Notes: generated by a model from the letters alone, not told the origin. A stretch of 38,667 nucleotides of DNA from Candidatus Methylomirabilota bacterium (GCA_016209735.1 JACQVN010000059.1:1-38667), one strand, 5' to 3'. Numbered from the stretch's first letter, positions 24,655 to 34,721 are shown. Program-made: numbers and translations.

Positions 24655-24708
24655 TGTTCCGCTCACCCTGAGCTTGTCGAAGGGTGAGCCCGTCGAAGGG
24701 TGAATGGG
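24655..24708. repeat. Short dispersed repeat, CACCCTGAGCTTGTCGAAGG type
   Basis: GCTCACCCTGAGCTTGTCGA and AGGGTGAGC form an inverted repeat followed by a second CGTCGAAGGGTGAA half. This type of short repeat is common in many bacterial genomes. It sits 50 bp past the marR stop and could serve as its terminator. Confidence 0.6.
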
Positions 24709-24732
24709 GGGCTTGATTGGGCATATAGTGTT

Positions 24733-24761
24733 TTGAGGTAATATTTGTATGAGACAATTAT
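24733..24761 (+). promoter_or_regulatory. Promoter/operator of truncated downstream gene
   Basis: TTGAGG (24733-24738), 17 bp, AATTAT (24756-24761). The overlapping operator at 24742-24760 has the left arm TATTTGTA identical to the marR operator and the right arm GACAATTA matching 6 of 8, with the same 3-bp spacing. Confidence 0.55.
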
Positions 24762-24792
24762 ATCGATTTCCCCCGTCGTGAAAGGAGACGCT

Positions 24793-24873
24793 ATGCTCCC
24801 ACCCGCCCTGGACGAACAGTTCAACGACTTTTACCGTGCGGCCTATGCCGACGGGGTGCTGGAGGGAGTCTAG
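24793..24873 (+). pseudogene. Relic of carboxymuconolactone decarboxylase/AhpD-like gene (26 codons)
   Basis: An ATG behind AAAGGAGACG opens MLPPALDEQFNDFYRAAYAD-GVLEGV, which resembles the first residues of AhpD/carboxymuconolactone decarboxylase-like proteins (usually over 100 residues, with a CxxC active site). It stops at TAG 24871-24873. About 30 bp later the R1 repeat begins. The CxxC region is absent. It has its own promoter and MarR-type operator, so it was probably the main target of the regulator before being lost. A functional micropeptide is possible but less likely. Confidence 0.5.
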
Positions 24874-24901
24874 TGTCTGCCTGCAGAAGTTCCCGATGTA
24901 T

Positions 24902-25178
24902 CTAGCCCGGATTATTCACCACGAAGAGCACGAAGCACACGAAGAGGAAACTGAGCTGGGCCTATCGCATAGCACCCGCTCTTCCTACAATGCGCTGAAG
25001 CGGGAGGGGATAAACCCCTCCCCTACGAGGGATCTGGTTTTTTCGCTGGCGCTCAAGAACCAGCGTAGGGGCGGGCTTCATGCCCGCCCGCTTCCCAGTG
25101 GAGGGGTCAGGGGCGGTTCTCCGTGCCTCCCCGCTTCGTGATCTTCGTGCCCTTCGTGGTGAAACGGGCTTTGCCCTA
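24902..25178 (+). repeat. Composite intergenic repeat R1, copy c
   Basis: Begins CTAGCCCGGATTATTCACCA and continues with CGAAGAGCACGAAGCACACG, CACCCGCTCTTCCTACAATG, GGGAGGGGATAAACCCCTCC, a short unique insert, GTAGGGGCGGGCTTCATGCC and CTTCGTGGTGAAACGGGC. Module order matches 4559-4874. It lies where the end of the AhpD-like gene should be. Confidence 0.85.
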
Positions 25179-25240
25179 CCCATGCGCAAACACACATGTC
25201 GCCGCACATATCAAGGAGCGCTGCAATCACGCACTAGCAA

Positions 25241-25263
25241 CGCCGCCGGCGAAGCCGGCGGCG
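25241..25263 (+). promoter_or_regulatory. Hairpin overlapping ribosome site of arsM-like gene
   Basis: Perfect 10-bp arms (CGCCGCCGGC/GCCGGCGGCG) around a GAA loop. The 3' arm runs into the GGGAGGG ribosome site, 13 nt before the ATG at 25277. It could limit translation initiation. Confidence 0.6.
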
Positions 25264-25276
25264 GGAGGGTGCTGTC

Positions 25277-26611
25277 ATGACTGAGCAGGGATTCAGCGAA
25301 CGGGAGATCAAGGAGGCCGTGAGGCAGCGGTACGCGGGAGCGATTGCGCGCCCCGCGAGTTCGTGCTGCGGGTCGACCCCATCGTCACTGGTGCAGATCG
25401 GCGGTTCCTGCTGCGCCCCCGCGCCGGCCGAAAGCGCGAAGGGCAAGCTGGCCGAGGTTGCCGGGTACGACGCGGCCGAGCTCCGGCGGCTTCCGGCCGA
25501 CGCCGTCCAGAACTCCTTCGGCTGTGGGAACCCCTTGGCTTTCGCAGGGGTGAAACCCGGCCAGACCGTGCTGGACATCGGGTCGGGCGCGGGCATCGAC
25601 TGCCTGATCGCCGCCGCACGGGTCGGCCCGCCGGGACGGGTCATCGGGCTGGATATGACGCCCGAGATGATCGAGCGGGCGAGGCAGAACGTGAAGGAGG
25701 CGGGCGCTGCCAACGTCGAGTTCCGACTGGGCGAGGCCGAGAGGATGCCCGTGGCAGACGCCGCCGTGGACTGGGTCATCTCCAACTGCGTCATCAACCT
25801 GAGCCCCGACAAGCCCGCAGTCTTCCGGGAGATCGCCCGGGTCCTCCGGCCCGGAGGAGGGATCTCCATCTCCGACATCGTCGCCGAGGAGCTGCCACCC
25901 GTGATTCAGGCGAGCCGGGACGCCTGGACGGGCTGCCTGGCAGGAGCCATCAGCGAAGCCGAGTATGTCAAGGGGCTGGAAGCGGCCGGCCTTCGCGGCG
26001 TGCGCGTGGCCTCGCGCATCGTGTACGAGGCCGGCCAGCTCCGGGGCCTCTTCGCCAGCTCCTGCTGCGGTGTCGGGGACGCCGGTGCGGATGTGGGCGC
26101 GCTGGCCGCCGCGGCCGCGGGCAAGATCTGGAGCGCGAAGTTCGAGGGGGTGAAGCCTCATCCCGCCGCGACGGGGGCGGAGGTGGTCGTTGACGCGGCC
26201 CGGCCCGAGGATCTTCCGGCGATCCATGCCCTCCTCCGCGAGGGGGATCTGCCGGCGGACGTGGGGCAGCTCCTCGGGAGTTTCTTGGTCGCGCGACACC
26301 AGGGCAGGCCGGTGGGCTGCATCGGGATGGAAGCCCACGGGGCCGACGCACTCTTCCGCTCGCTGGCGGTGACTCCCGCTTATCGAGGCCTCGGCCTGGC
26401 CGCTCGGCTGCACGATGCGCTCGTGGAGCGGGCACGGGCTCGCGGGGTCCGGCGCGCCTATCTCCTGACGAAGACTATCGAGCCCCTGGCCGCGCGCTGG
26501 GGTTTCGCTGCCATCGACCGGGCGCAGGTCCCGCCGGCCATCCAGGCCACCACGGAGTTCGCCGGCGCCTGCTGCGCCTCCGCCGCGGCCATGCGGCGGG
26601 AGCTGGCATGA
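25277..26611 (+). CDS. arsM: Arsenite methyltransferase fused to ArsN-like N-acetyltransferase
   Basis: 444 residues. Residues 1-290 are an ArsM-type SAM methyltransferase: the N-terminal SSCCG (30-31) and GGSCC (45-46) pairs, FGCGNP (Cys83), the SAM motif VLDIGSGAGID (98-108), NCVINLSPDK (Cys171) and TGCLAGA (Cys220), then SSCCG (263-264). The three catalytic arsenic-binding cysteines of known ArsM enzymes correspond to Cys83, Cys171 and Cys220. Residues about 303-440 are a GNAT domain (RSLAVTPAYRGLGLAARLHD, acetyl-CoA loop) like the ArsN proteins, ending in a CCAS cysteine pair. The fusion joins arsenite methylation with an acetyltransferase linked to arsenical resistance. Upstream lie the Cys-rich MarR gene and an R1 repeat. 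Confidence 0.88.
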   Translation: MTEQGFSEREIKEAVRQRYAGAIARPASSCCGSTPSSLVQIGGSCCAPAPAESAKGKLAEVAGYDAAELRRLPADAVQNSFGCGNPLAFAGVKPGQTVLDIGSGAGIDCLIAAARVGPPGRVIGLDMTPEMIERARQNVKEAGAANVEFRLGEAERMPVADAAVDWVISNCVINLSPDKPAVFREIARVLRPGGGISISDIVAEELPPVIQASRDAWTGCLAGAISEAEYVKGLEAAGLRGVRVASRIVYEAGQLRGLFASSCCGVGDAGADVGALAAAAAGKIWSAKFEGVKPHPAATGAEVVVDAARPEDLPAIHALLREGDLPADVGQLLGSFLVARHQGRPVGCIGMEAHGADALFRSLAVTPAYRGLGLAARLHDALVERARARGVRRAYLLTKTIEPLAARWGFAAIDRAQVPPAIQATTEFAGACCASAAAMRRELA

Positions 26612-26746
26612 ACAGCCAGTTTCGCCGCGAAATGGTCATGACGGTAAACAGTCACCACGACGCATGAAAATAGGTCGCTGACCGTTTGGTGTCGAGTGTA
26701 TGCCAGCAGCTTTCTTTCGCAGGACACGATGGCGCAATGACATTGG

Positions 26747-26825
26747 GGTAGGGGCGGGGTTTCCCCCCGCCCGCGCGGGGGATGATCCCGCCATCCGGCG
26801 GGAGGGGATAAACCCCTCCCCTACG
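26747..26825. repeat. Short palindromic repeat array (GGGGCGGGGTTTCCCCCCGC type)
   Basis: Three nested inverted repeats in tandem: GGGGCGGGG with CCCCCCGCCC, CCCGCGCGGGGG, and GGGAGGGGATAAACCCCTCC. The last is identical to the core module of the R1 repeats; related blocks lie at 31675-31790. Confidence 0.75.
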
Positions 26826-26989
26826 AGGCGCCGAGTTCCCATCGACTGGGGTCGTGCAAGGGCGGGCTTGATGCCTTTCCGCTCCCGGTCGATGGGCGCA
26901 GCTATTTTCTTCCCAGCACATGAAGGCTTCAAGGGAACACTCTGGCCCAATACTCTCGAAGGAACCGCACCGCATCGCCGAGTTCGGCA

Positions 26990-27346
26990 TGGACCATTCC
27001 CGATGTCCAGGTCCTGCGTTACCCGGGCGCGCGGGCCAAGACGAAGGTACAGGGCAAACGCCCCTTTCAAGAGGTACGGACTCCCAGCGGGGTGCTGCAA
27101 TCGGCCGAGAAGCTGTTCGATATCTACCGCAGCCCTCGCCGCATCAAGGAGTGTGCGAAGCGGCGTTGTGACTCGGAAACCGTCGCGTGGCTCGATTTCG
27201 TGACCAGCGAGCTTCTGTCGATGCAACCCGAGTCCGGCGGGTGGCTTCTTACGGAATCCAGCGGGCACCGTCAGGTAACTCTTTCCCGGCATCAGATCGC
27301 TGCCTCCCTTTCCTAACCCCTTGTCAATACTGAATCCGGCATGCAT
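26990..27346 (-). pseudogene. AbiE toxin-antitoxin relic (AbiEi-like end joined to AbiEii-like start)
   Basis: The minus-strand frame encodes, in its first about 80 codons, VPAGFRKKPPAGLGLHRQ, EIEPRDGFRVTTPLRTLLDA and ARAAVDIEQLLG, resembling the middle of AbiEi-type antitoxins. This is followed directly by YLLKGAFALYLRLGPRARVT and QDLDIG, resembling the nucleotidyltransferase start of AbiEii-type toxins. Both N- and C-terminal parts are missing, and the frame then loses similarity. It looks like an internal deletion that fused remnants of two adjacent genes. The matches are by eye and short. Nothing else is recognisable in 26830-26990. Confidence 0.5.
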
Positions 27347-27353
27347 ATGGGCC

Positions 27354-27383
27354 TTGACAAGGGTTGCGGCTGGCCCCTATAGT
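27354..27383 (+). promoter_or_regulatory. Sigma-70 promoter of nucleotidyltransferase-mutase gene
   Basis: TTGACA (27354-27359), 18 bp, TATAGT (27378-27383). The leader is about 55 nt. One of the best promoter matches in the window. Confidence 0.65.
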
Positions 27384-27443
27384 GCGAGGAATCGTGCAGG
27401 ACGCGGAGATGGCGGGTCGGAATCGTGTGCGGGGAGGCGCGAG

Positions 27444-29954
27444 ATGAAAGCGGTGATCATGGCCGGCGGATTCGGGACGCGTCTGCGCCCGCTCACCAAC
27501 AACGTCCCGAAGCCCATGGTGCCGTTGGCCAACAAGCCCATAATGGCCCATATCGTGGAGCTGCTGGAGCAGCATGCCATCGCCGACCTCGTCGTTCTCC
27601 TCCACTTCCAGCCGGAGCTCATCGAGGCCTACTTCGGCGACGGATCTGCCTTCGGCGTGCGGATGACCTACATCGCGCCGACGGAAGACTATGGCACCGC
27701 CGGGTCGGTGAAGAACGCCGAGGCGCACCTCTCCGACCCGTTTCTGGTGATCAGCGGCGATCTCCTCACGGATTTCGACCTGACGGCGGCCGTCGCCTTC
27801 CACCGGGAGCGTCAGGCCGATCTCACCATCGTGCTCACCCGGGTGGAGAACCCGCTGCAATACGGCGTCGTGATCACCGAGCCGAACGGCCGGATCAACC
27901 GGTTCCTGGAGAAGCCCACCTGGTCCGAAGTGTTCAGCGACACGGTGAACACCGGGATCTACATCATCGAGCCCTCGGTCCTGAAGCTGATTCCTCCCCG
28001 GCGGGAGTTCGACTTCAGCCGGGACCTCTTTCCGCTGATGATGCGGGAGGGCAAGCGCCTGTACGGGTGCATCGCCGAAGGATACTGGCGGGATGTGGGG
28101 GACATCCTGGAGTACCGCCTGGCGCACCAGAACGTCCTGGAGGGGGCGGTGCGCGTGCGCGTCCCGGGCCGCAAGGTGGAGGGATTGGATAGGGCCATCT
28201 GGCTGGGGGAGGGCAGCCGGGTGGATTTCACCGCGGGGCTCCGGGGGGCCGTGATCATCGGCCGGAACGCCCGCGTGGAGGCCAACGCCCGCGTGACCAA
28301 CAGCGTGATCGGGGATGGCTGCGTGGTGGAGGAGGGGGCCAGTATCTCCGACTCGGTCCTCTGGGCAGAGGTGCGGGTGGGGCGCGGCGCCACGCTGACG
28401 GAGAACGTGGTGGGACGGGGAACAGAGATCAAGGCTCGCGCCAGCCTCTTCGAGGGGGCGCTGGTGGGCGATGGCTGCAGCATCGGCGAGGATGCCACGG
28501 TCAAGGCCGACGTCAAGGTCTGGCCCCAGAAGGTGGTGGAGGACGGGGCCACCCTCTCCACCAGCCTGATCTGGGGGGATCGATGGGCCCGCTCCCTGTT
28601 CGGCGCGTACGGGATCACCGGCCTGGCCAACGTCGAGATTACCCCCGAGTTCGCGGCCAAGGTGGGGGCGGCCTTCGGCGCCTCGCTGCGCGAGCACGCC
28701 GTGGTGTGCACCAGCCGCGACGCCCATCGGACCTCCCGCCTGGTCAACCGGGCCCTCATCTGCGGCCTGCTCTCGGCAGGGGTGAACGTCCACGACCTCC
28801 GGGTCTCCCCGATTCCCGTGGTCCGCTACCAGATGGGGCGCAAGGGGGCGGTAGCCGGCCTGCACGCACGCCGTTCTCCCTATGACCCCGAGCTGCTGGA
28901 CCTCAAGTTCTTCGACGAGCGGGGGATGGACATCTCCACGAACCGCGAGAAGGGGATCGAGCGGCTGTTCTTCCGGGAGGATTTCCGGCGGGCCAAGATC
29001 GACAGCACGGGGATCTTGAGCTTCCCGGAATACGACATCGAGTACTACCAGGACGGCATCCTGAATTTCATCAACCAGCAGGCCATTCGCGATCGGGCGT
29101 TCAAGATCGTCATGGATTACGGCTACAGCAGCGCCGCCACCGTTTTCCCGGCCGTGCTGGGGAAACTGGGCTGCGAGGTGATCGCCCTGAACGCCTACAT
29201 CGACGAGACCCGGATCACCAAGACGGCGGAGGAGTTCCAGCGCTCCCTCCGCCAGTTGGGCGAGATTGTCCGGATCCTGGGGGCCGACCTGGGGTTCCTG
29301 CTGGACACGGGGGCGGAGAAGCTCTTCCTGGTGGACAACAAGGGGGATCACCTCTCGGATGAGTTGGCATTGGCCGTGGTGGCGCTCCTGGTCAGCCGGA
29401 CGCAGAGGCCCGGCGTCATCGGCGTCCCCGTCTCGGCCAGCGCGGTCCTGGAAGAGATGGTGGGTCTGCAGGGCTTCCGGGTGCAGCGGACCAAGATCGC
29501 GCCGCGGGCCCAGATGGAGGCGGCAGCGGGCGAAGGGGTGGTTTTCGCCGGGGACGCCTTCGGCGGGTTCATCTTCCCCGCCTTCCAGCCGGCCTTCGAC
29601 GGCATGCTGGCGATTGTGAAGATCCTGGAGATGCTGGCCCTGGGCGAGCTCTCGATTCACGAGGCGATCCGCCTCGTCCCCCAGCGGATGATGGCCCGCG
29701 ACCAGCTCCCCTGCCCGTGGGAGCGGAAGGGAACGGTGATGCGGTCGCTGATCGAGGCCACGCAAACCGAGGAGGTGGAGCTGGTGGACGGCGTGAAAAT
29801 CCGGCGGGGGCCGGACTGGGTTCTCCTCTACCCCGATCCGGACAAGCCGACGTTCCACATCCTCGCCGAGGCTTCGGCCCGGGCCCGGGCCGAAGAGCTG
29901 GTCGATAGTTTCCGCGGGAGGCTCCAGGTCTGGGTGGCGGGCGAGGGAGCCCGC

Positions 29955-29957
<3 letters not shown>
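27444..29957 (+). CDS. Nucleotidyltransferase/left-handed beta-helix/phosphohexomutase-like fusion
   Basis: 837 residues from ATG 27444 with a GGGGAGG site; the open frame upstream contains the promoter. Residues 1-235 are a sugar-phosphate nucleotidyltransferase (GGFGTRLRPLTNNVPKP, GDLLTDFD, EGYWRDVGD), about 245-370 a hexapeptide beta-helix, and 375-837 a phosphomannomutase-like module. Such fusions are called mannose-1-phosphate guanylyltransferase/phosphomannomutase. The mutase part lacks the usual phosphoserine motif (TASHNP-like): the equivalent site reads LHARRSPYDP (473-482). The metal loop DGDxDR is replaced by DTGAEKLFLVD (about 621-631). The mutase half is thus probably inactive or altered. 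The TAG stop lies on the edge of repeat E copy 3. Confidence 0.85.
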
Positions 29958-31508
<1,551 letters not shown>

Positions 31509-31539
31509 TCCGTATGATTTACCACCAAGCGGTTATGGG

Positions 31540-31795
31540 CAGTTTGCCCACCCACACCCGATGAAAATCCCCCGCGCCCCGCCGCCGGGGAAGAGGGCCG
31601 GGGTCAGGGGGACTTTCTTCGCAGCACGAAGGATACGAAGAAGAGGTTTAGAAGGGTCTTTCGCGCCGGTGGATTTGGTAGGGGCGGGGTTTACCCCCGC
31701 CCGCGAAGAGATGAACCCACAACCCGTCGGGAGGGGGTAAACTCCCCCCATTTCCGGGAGGGGATAAACCCCTCCCCTACAGGGACCGTGTTTGC
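31540..31795. repeat. Cluster of palindromic intergenic repeats
   Basis: About 255 bp between enolase and the FtsB-like gene hold, in order: an AAATCCCCCGCGCC...GGGGGACTTT inverted repeat, the CACGAAGGATACGAAGAAGA module of R1, GTAGGGGCGGGGTTTACCCC, and three GGGAGGGG(G)TAAAC-type palindromes ending in GGGAGGGGATAAACCCCTCC. No gene. Confidence 0.75.
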
Positions 31796-31819
31796 GCCAA
31801 TTAGAGTGCTGATCGGCCC

Positions 31820-32179
31820 ATGAGCCCACGACTCGAAGCAGCGCCTTTGGCAGCCTCCCGGCGACCGCCGTTCCGGCGGCACCTGAAGCTTCTGGTGTTA
31901 TTCCTCATCGTGCTGGCGGCCGCCTCGGTCATGGGAAATCGCGGCCTCATGCGCCTGTACCACCTGCAGCGGGAGCGGGCGGAGCTGACGCGAGAGATCG
32001 ACAAGCTGCGAGCGACCAACGCGACCTTGGCAGAGGAGGCGCGCAGCCTGAAGAGCGATCCCGGCGGGATCGAGGCCATCGCCCGCGAGGAGCTGGGTCT
32101 GGTGAAGCCCGGTGAAATCGTCTACGAGTTCCGCCCGTCCGCGCCCCCTCCGGCCCCGGCCCCAGCCCAGGGTCGATAG
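31820..32179 (+). CDS. FtsB/DivIC-family septum protein
   Basis: 119 residues. A short basic N-terminus, one membrane helix (LLVLFLIVLAAASVMG, about 24-39), a coiled coil (LQRERAELTREIDKLRATNA) and the conserved IEAIAREELGLVKPGEIVYEF at about 85-105. It should link early and late divisome proteins at the septum. Placement close downstream of eno is common for ftsB. The Pro/Ala-rich tail is unremarkable. Confidence 0.85.
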   Translation: MSPRLEAAPLAASRRPPFRRHLKLLVLFLIVLAAASVMGNRGLMRLYHLQRERAELTREIDKLRATNATLAEEARSLKSDPGGIEAIAREELGLVKPGEIVYEFRPSAPPPAPAPAQGR

Positions 32180-32388
32180 CACGGCCTCCGGATTCTCCTT
32201 CGTTCCTCCTTGCGACCTGCCTTGACGCCGGCGGTCGAGATCGGGCGGACCGGCGACTTCCGGCCCGCGCGGGGAATCGCCCCGGACCGCAGTGCCCCGC
32301 CCCCCCTCGCCGAATTCACCTGCTCTTCTCTCCGAATTCATCTCGGATTCGAACGGGCTTCGCAATCGTCAGGCATCCTCGCGGGCGT

Positions 32389-32741
32389 GTGGCGGCTGGT
32401 TCTTGCGCTGAGCGCGCAAGAGCCAAGGTGGATCAGGATCAGGTGCACAGGGTGGACTTGGCGGACATCCGGCGGGGGGATGGGGTCCCGCTGAAGCTGG
32501 CGTTGGCCGTCCGCTGGCGGATCGAGGACGAAGAGACGTTTTCCCAGCAGTTCGCCGAGCCCGCCAAGTACGCGAGCCTGGTCTTCGATCCCAAGGCGCG
32601 CGAGGTCGTCGGCAAGGTGGCCAACGGCTACACCTCCTGGAGCGGCGGTCCAAGGTCCAGATCGTCGTGCTGCCCCTGGGGACCGAAGCGGGCGTCCTCG
32701 GCAACCTCATCCAGGGGACTATCGGAAACGGCAAGCGGTAA
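32389..32741 (+). pseudogene. SPFH/prohibitin-like domain relic, frameshifted
   Basis: No proper start is visible. The first frame carries VPLKLALAVRWRIEDEETF, FAEPAKYASLVFDPKAREVV and GKVANGYTSW, resembling the strand-helix core of SPFH/band-7 domains. Near 32640 the reading shifts to another frame: ERRSKVQIVVLPLGTEAGVL, then GNLIQGTIGNGKR and stop at 32741. The N- and C-terminal parts of such a protein (about 250 residues) are absent. The family call rests on short patterns. The stretch 32180-32388 shows nothing recognisable. Confidence 0.4.
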
Positions 32742-32837
32742 GGGGGGAGTGCGGCCGGTGCAGGCCGGAGTATCTCATCGATGCTCCGCCACGGAAGCTA
32801 CGTCATCGGAGTGTGTAAAGGAATGCCGTTTTGCTCA

Positions 32838-33045
32838 CGTCAGGGATTTCAAGGCATTTTGCAGAATCCGCATCGCGTGCCGGGAATCCTCCCCGCCTGC
32901 CGCGGTTCGCTTGGCGCAAGCAGGCCTCACCCCCCTTGGTCAGAAATCCCCCCCCCGCCCCCCTTTGTCAAAGGGGGGGACGGGGGGATTTGGTTGGCCG
33001 ACAGCGGGCTGTCCTGGCTCATGCGAACCGTCGCACCACGATTCC
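32838..33045 (+). repeat. Dispersed repeat with CCCCCTTTGTCAAAGGGGG core (copy b)
   Basis: This is the counterpart of 3595-3735: TTTGCAGAATCCGCATCGCG on the left, GAAATCCCCCCCCCGCCCCC with TTTGTCAAAGGGGGGGACGG in the middle, and CTGGCTCATGCGAACCGTCG on the right. About 60 bp extra sits between the left and middle parts. The next 270 bp (33046-33315) show nothing recognisable. Confidence 0.7.
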
Positions 33046-33315
33046 GCGGGGAATTCTCTTACGGTATCTCAGTGACGCGATTTCGATAATGTAATTCTTT
33101 TCACCATCTGCAAGGATAAATCGTCTGGCGGTACACAATGTCAGGGACAGCCTGGGCGAACCCGCACCGCGCGGCGGGCGGGGTGACGGAGCCGCAGCCA
33201 CAGCGCCGATCGAGTGAACGCTCCCCCGTGGCAGTATTCGCCGATCGAAATCGCGCCCCTGATCGCGAGGGGTATGTCCGAGAGCGGACTGATAGGTGAC
33301 TCTCCGTCGACCTTG

Positions 33316-33393
33316 AGATGTCATTCCTGCGAAAGCAGGAATCCAGTTTCTTCAAGGCAATCTGGACTCCCGCTTTCGCGGGAGCGACGGGGT
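33316..33393. repeat. Inverted repeat, TGTCATTCCTGCGAAAGCAG type
   Basis: TGTCATTCCTGCGAAAGCAG plus GAATCCAG on the left and CTGGACTCCCGCTTTCGCGG on the right frame a short loop. This is a widely occurring repeat type in bacterial genomes. Confidence 0.75.
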
Positions 33394-33454
33394 ATAGGGT
33401 CTTTCCGCCCCCTGCCAGTGAAATACACCGCTGCAAGCCGCGAGGCATCCGTCG

Positions 33455-33515
33455 ACCCCTTCTCCCCTTCCCCTCTCCCCGAGATCGGGGAGCGGGTAGG
33501 GTGAGGGGAGGAGCG
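33455..33515. repeat. CTCCCC/GGGGAG palindromic repeat
   Basis: CCCTTCTCCCCTTCCCCTCT, CCCCGAGATCGGGGAG and GGTAGGGTGAGGGGAGG form a simple inverted repeat. The following stretch to about 33735 holds a GGAGACAGGGAGATCACGG half-repeat and no convincing gene. Confidence 0.65.
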
Positions 33516-33809
33516 GGTGGCCGCAGGGTAACGACCGTCAGCGAATGAAACCAAAGCGTGCAGTTGCACCGCGGAGACAGGGAGATCACGGAGGGATTCT
33601 CGGCATGGTCTCGCACAAGCGCACACTCGCCGCCGAGACCAGCCCCGGTCTGGAAGGGACGCGAATGCCTGCCGTGCCGCGTTGAGCCACAGTGGTTCTT
33701 GGCTGTGTGCAGAGATCGCAAAGCATGAGGGAAACCATGGCGAGCGGGTGAGGCCATTCCGAGGGCGTCTAGCAACGATCGGGAAATCTTCGATATCTTT
33801 GCGGCCCGC

Positions 33810-34082
33810 GTGCGCGGGCGGTTTCCCGATGCCCGTCTGTGGGCATTCGGCTCCAGGGCCCGCGGCGAGGCGGAGTGGGATTCGGACTTCGATATCTGCG
33901 TGGTCCTGGAGCGTCTCGATGCGGGAGCGGATCAAAGACTCTCCGATACCGCCTGGGAGGTCGGCTTTGCGCACGACCGCGTGATCACGGTCATCCCCTT
34001 CTCGCGGGAGGAATTCGAGCGCGGGCCATTTTCTGAAAGCACGCTGGTTGAGACGATACGCCGCGAAGGGATCGCCGCATGA
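33810..34082 (+). CDS. MNT-type minimal nucleotidyltransferase
   Basis: 90 residues from GTG 33810; homology clearly begins about 10-15 codons earlier (NDREIFDIFAARV from about 33774), but no ATG/GTG/TTG with a ribosome site is in frame there, so the true start is unclear or lost. The fold signature is FGSRARGEAEWDSDFDICVV (GSxxxG then DxD), followed by VITVIPFSREEFERGPF. Such proteins are the antitoxin partner of HEPN ribonucleases and can AMPylate them. The stop overlaps the HEPN start (ATGA). Confidence 0.75.
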   Translation: MRGRFPDARLWAFGSRARGEAEWDSDFDICVVLERLDAGADQRLSDTAWEVGFAHDRVITVIPFSREEFERGPFSESTLVETIRREGIAA

Positions 34083-34503
34083 TGACGCAGAATGTTGCCG
34101 CCCTCGTTCGCTTCCGTATTGAGGAGGCCGAGGCGGCGTTGGGGGCGGCGCGAATCCTGCTGCGGGAAGGGTCATTGCGTGCGAGCGTGAATCGCTCCTA
34201 CTACGCAATGTTCTACGCTGTGCTGGCTCTCCTTGCTTCCCGGAAAGAGGAGTCGTCCAAGCATGGCGGGGTCATCTCACTCTTCGATCGCCGCTATATC
34301 CACACCCATGTGTTCCCGCAGGATTTCTCCAAATGGCTGCGACGAGCCTTCGATCTGCGGACGCGGTGCGATTACGGCCGGCAGGAACCATCACCCGGGA
34401 GGAGACGGCGAGCCAACTTGAGCATGCCACGTGTTTCGTGGCGGAAATCCGCAAAGAATGCCTGCGCCTCATCGGTCCGCAACAGGATAACTCCCTCGGT
34501 TGA
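34079..34503 (+). pseudogene. HEPN-domain partner of MNT protein, frameshifted
   Basis: The first frame from ATG 34079 gives ALVRFRIEEAEAALGAARIL, SVNRSYYAMFYAVLALLASR, KHGGVISLFDRRYIHTHVFP and RAFDLRTRCDYG, a typical HEPN four-helix core. Near 34385 the similarity moves to the next frame (TITREETASQLEHATCFVAE, IRKECLRLIGPQ), ending at TGA 34501-34503. One base is thus missing or extra; this may be decay or a sequence error. With the MNT gene it would form a toxin-antitoxin module, probably inactive as read. Confidence 0.7.
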
Positions 34504-34574
34504 TGCCAGAAGCTTCATTTCCTCGAACAATGGGAACGCGTTTGCCATCCCGCGATTCACGCCGGGGAAACTCC

Positions 34575-34603
34575 TTGCGGGGGGTCGGTCAGTTCTTTAT
34601 ACT
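34575..34603 (+). promoter_or_regulatory. Putative promoter of dxr
   Basis: TTGCGG (34575-34580), 17 bp, TATACT (34598-34603). The -10 box matches 5 of 6; the leader is about 110 nt. It lies between the HEPN relic and dxr and could drive the dxr-rseP-ispG unit. Confidence 0.5.
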
Positions 34604-34721
34604 AAACCGCTTGCGGGAATCGGGCGGCCTGCCGGGCACGGCGGCCGGCGCCCTCCTCCCTGAGCGGCGGCCGTGACGGAATCGGGCCCACCCTCTCTCC
34701 GGACCCACGGCAAGGAGATCC

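Noticed and set aside
27324-29858. 844-codon minus-strand frame opposite the nucleotidyltransferase fusion
   Set aside because: No recognisable domain; the plus strand has a promoter, ribosome site and family motifs.
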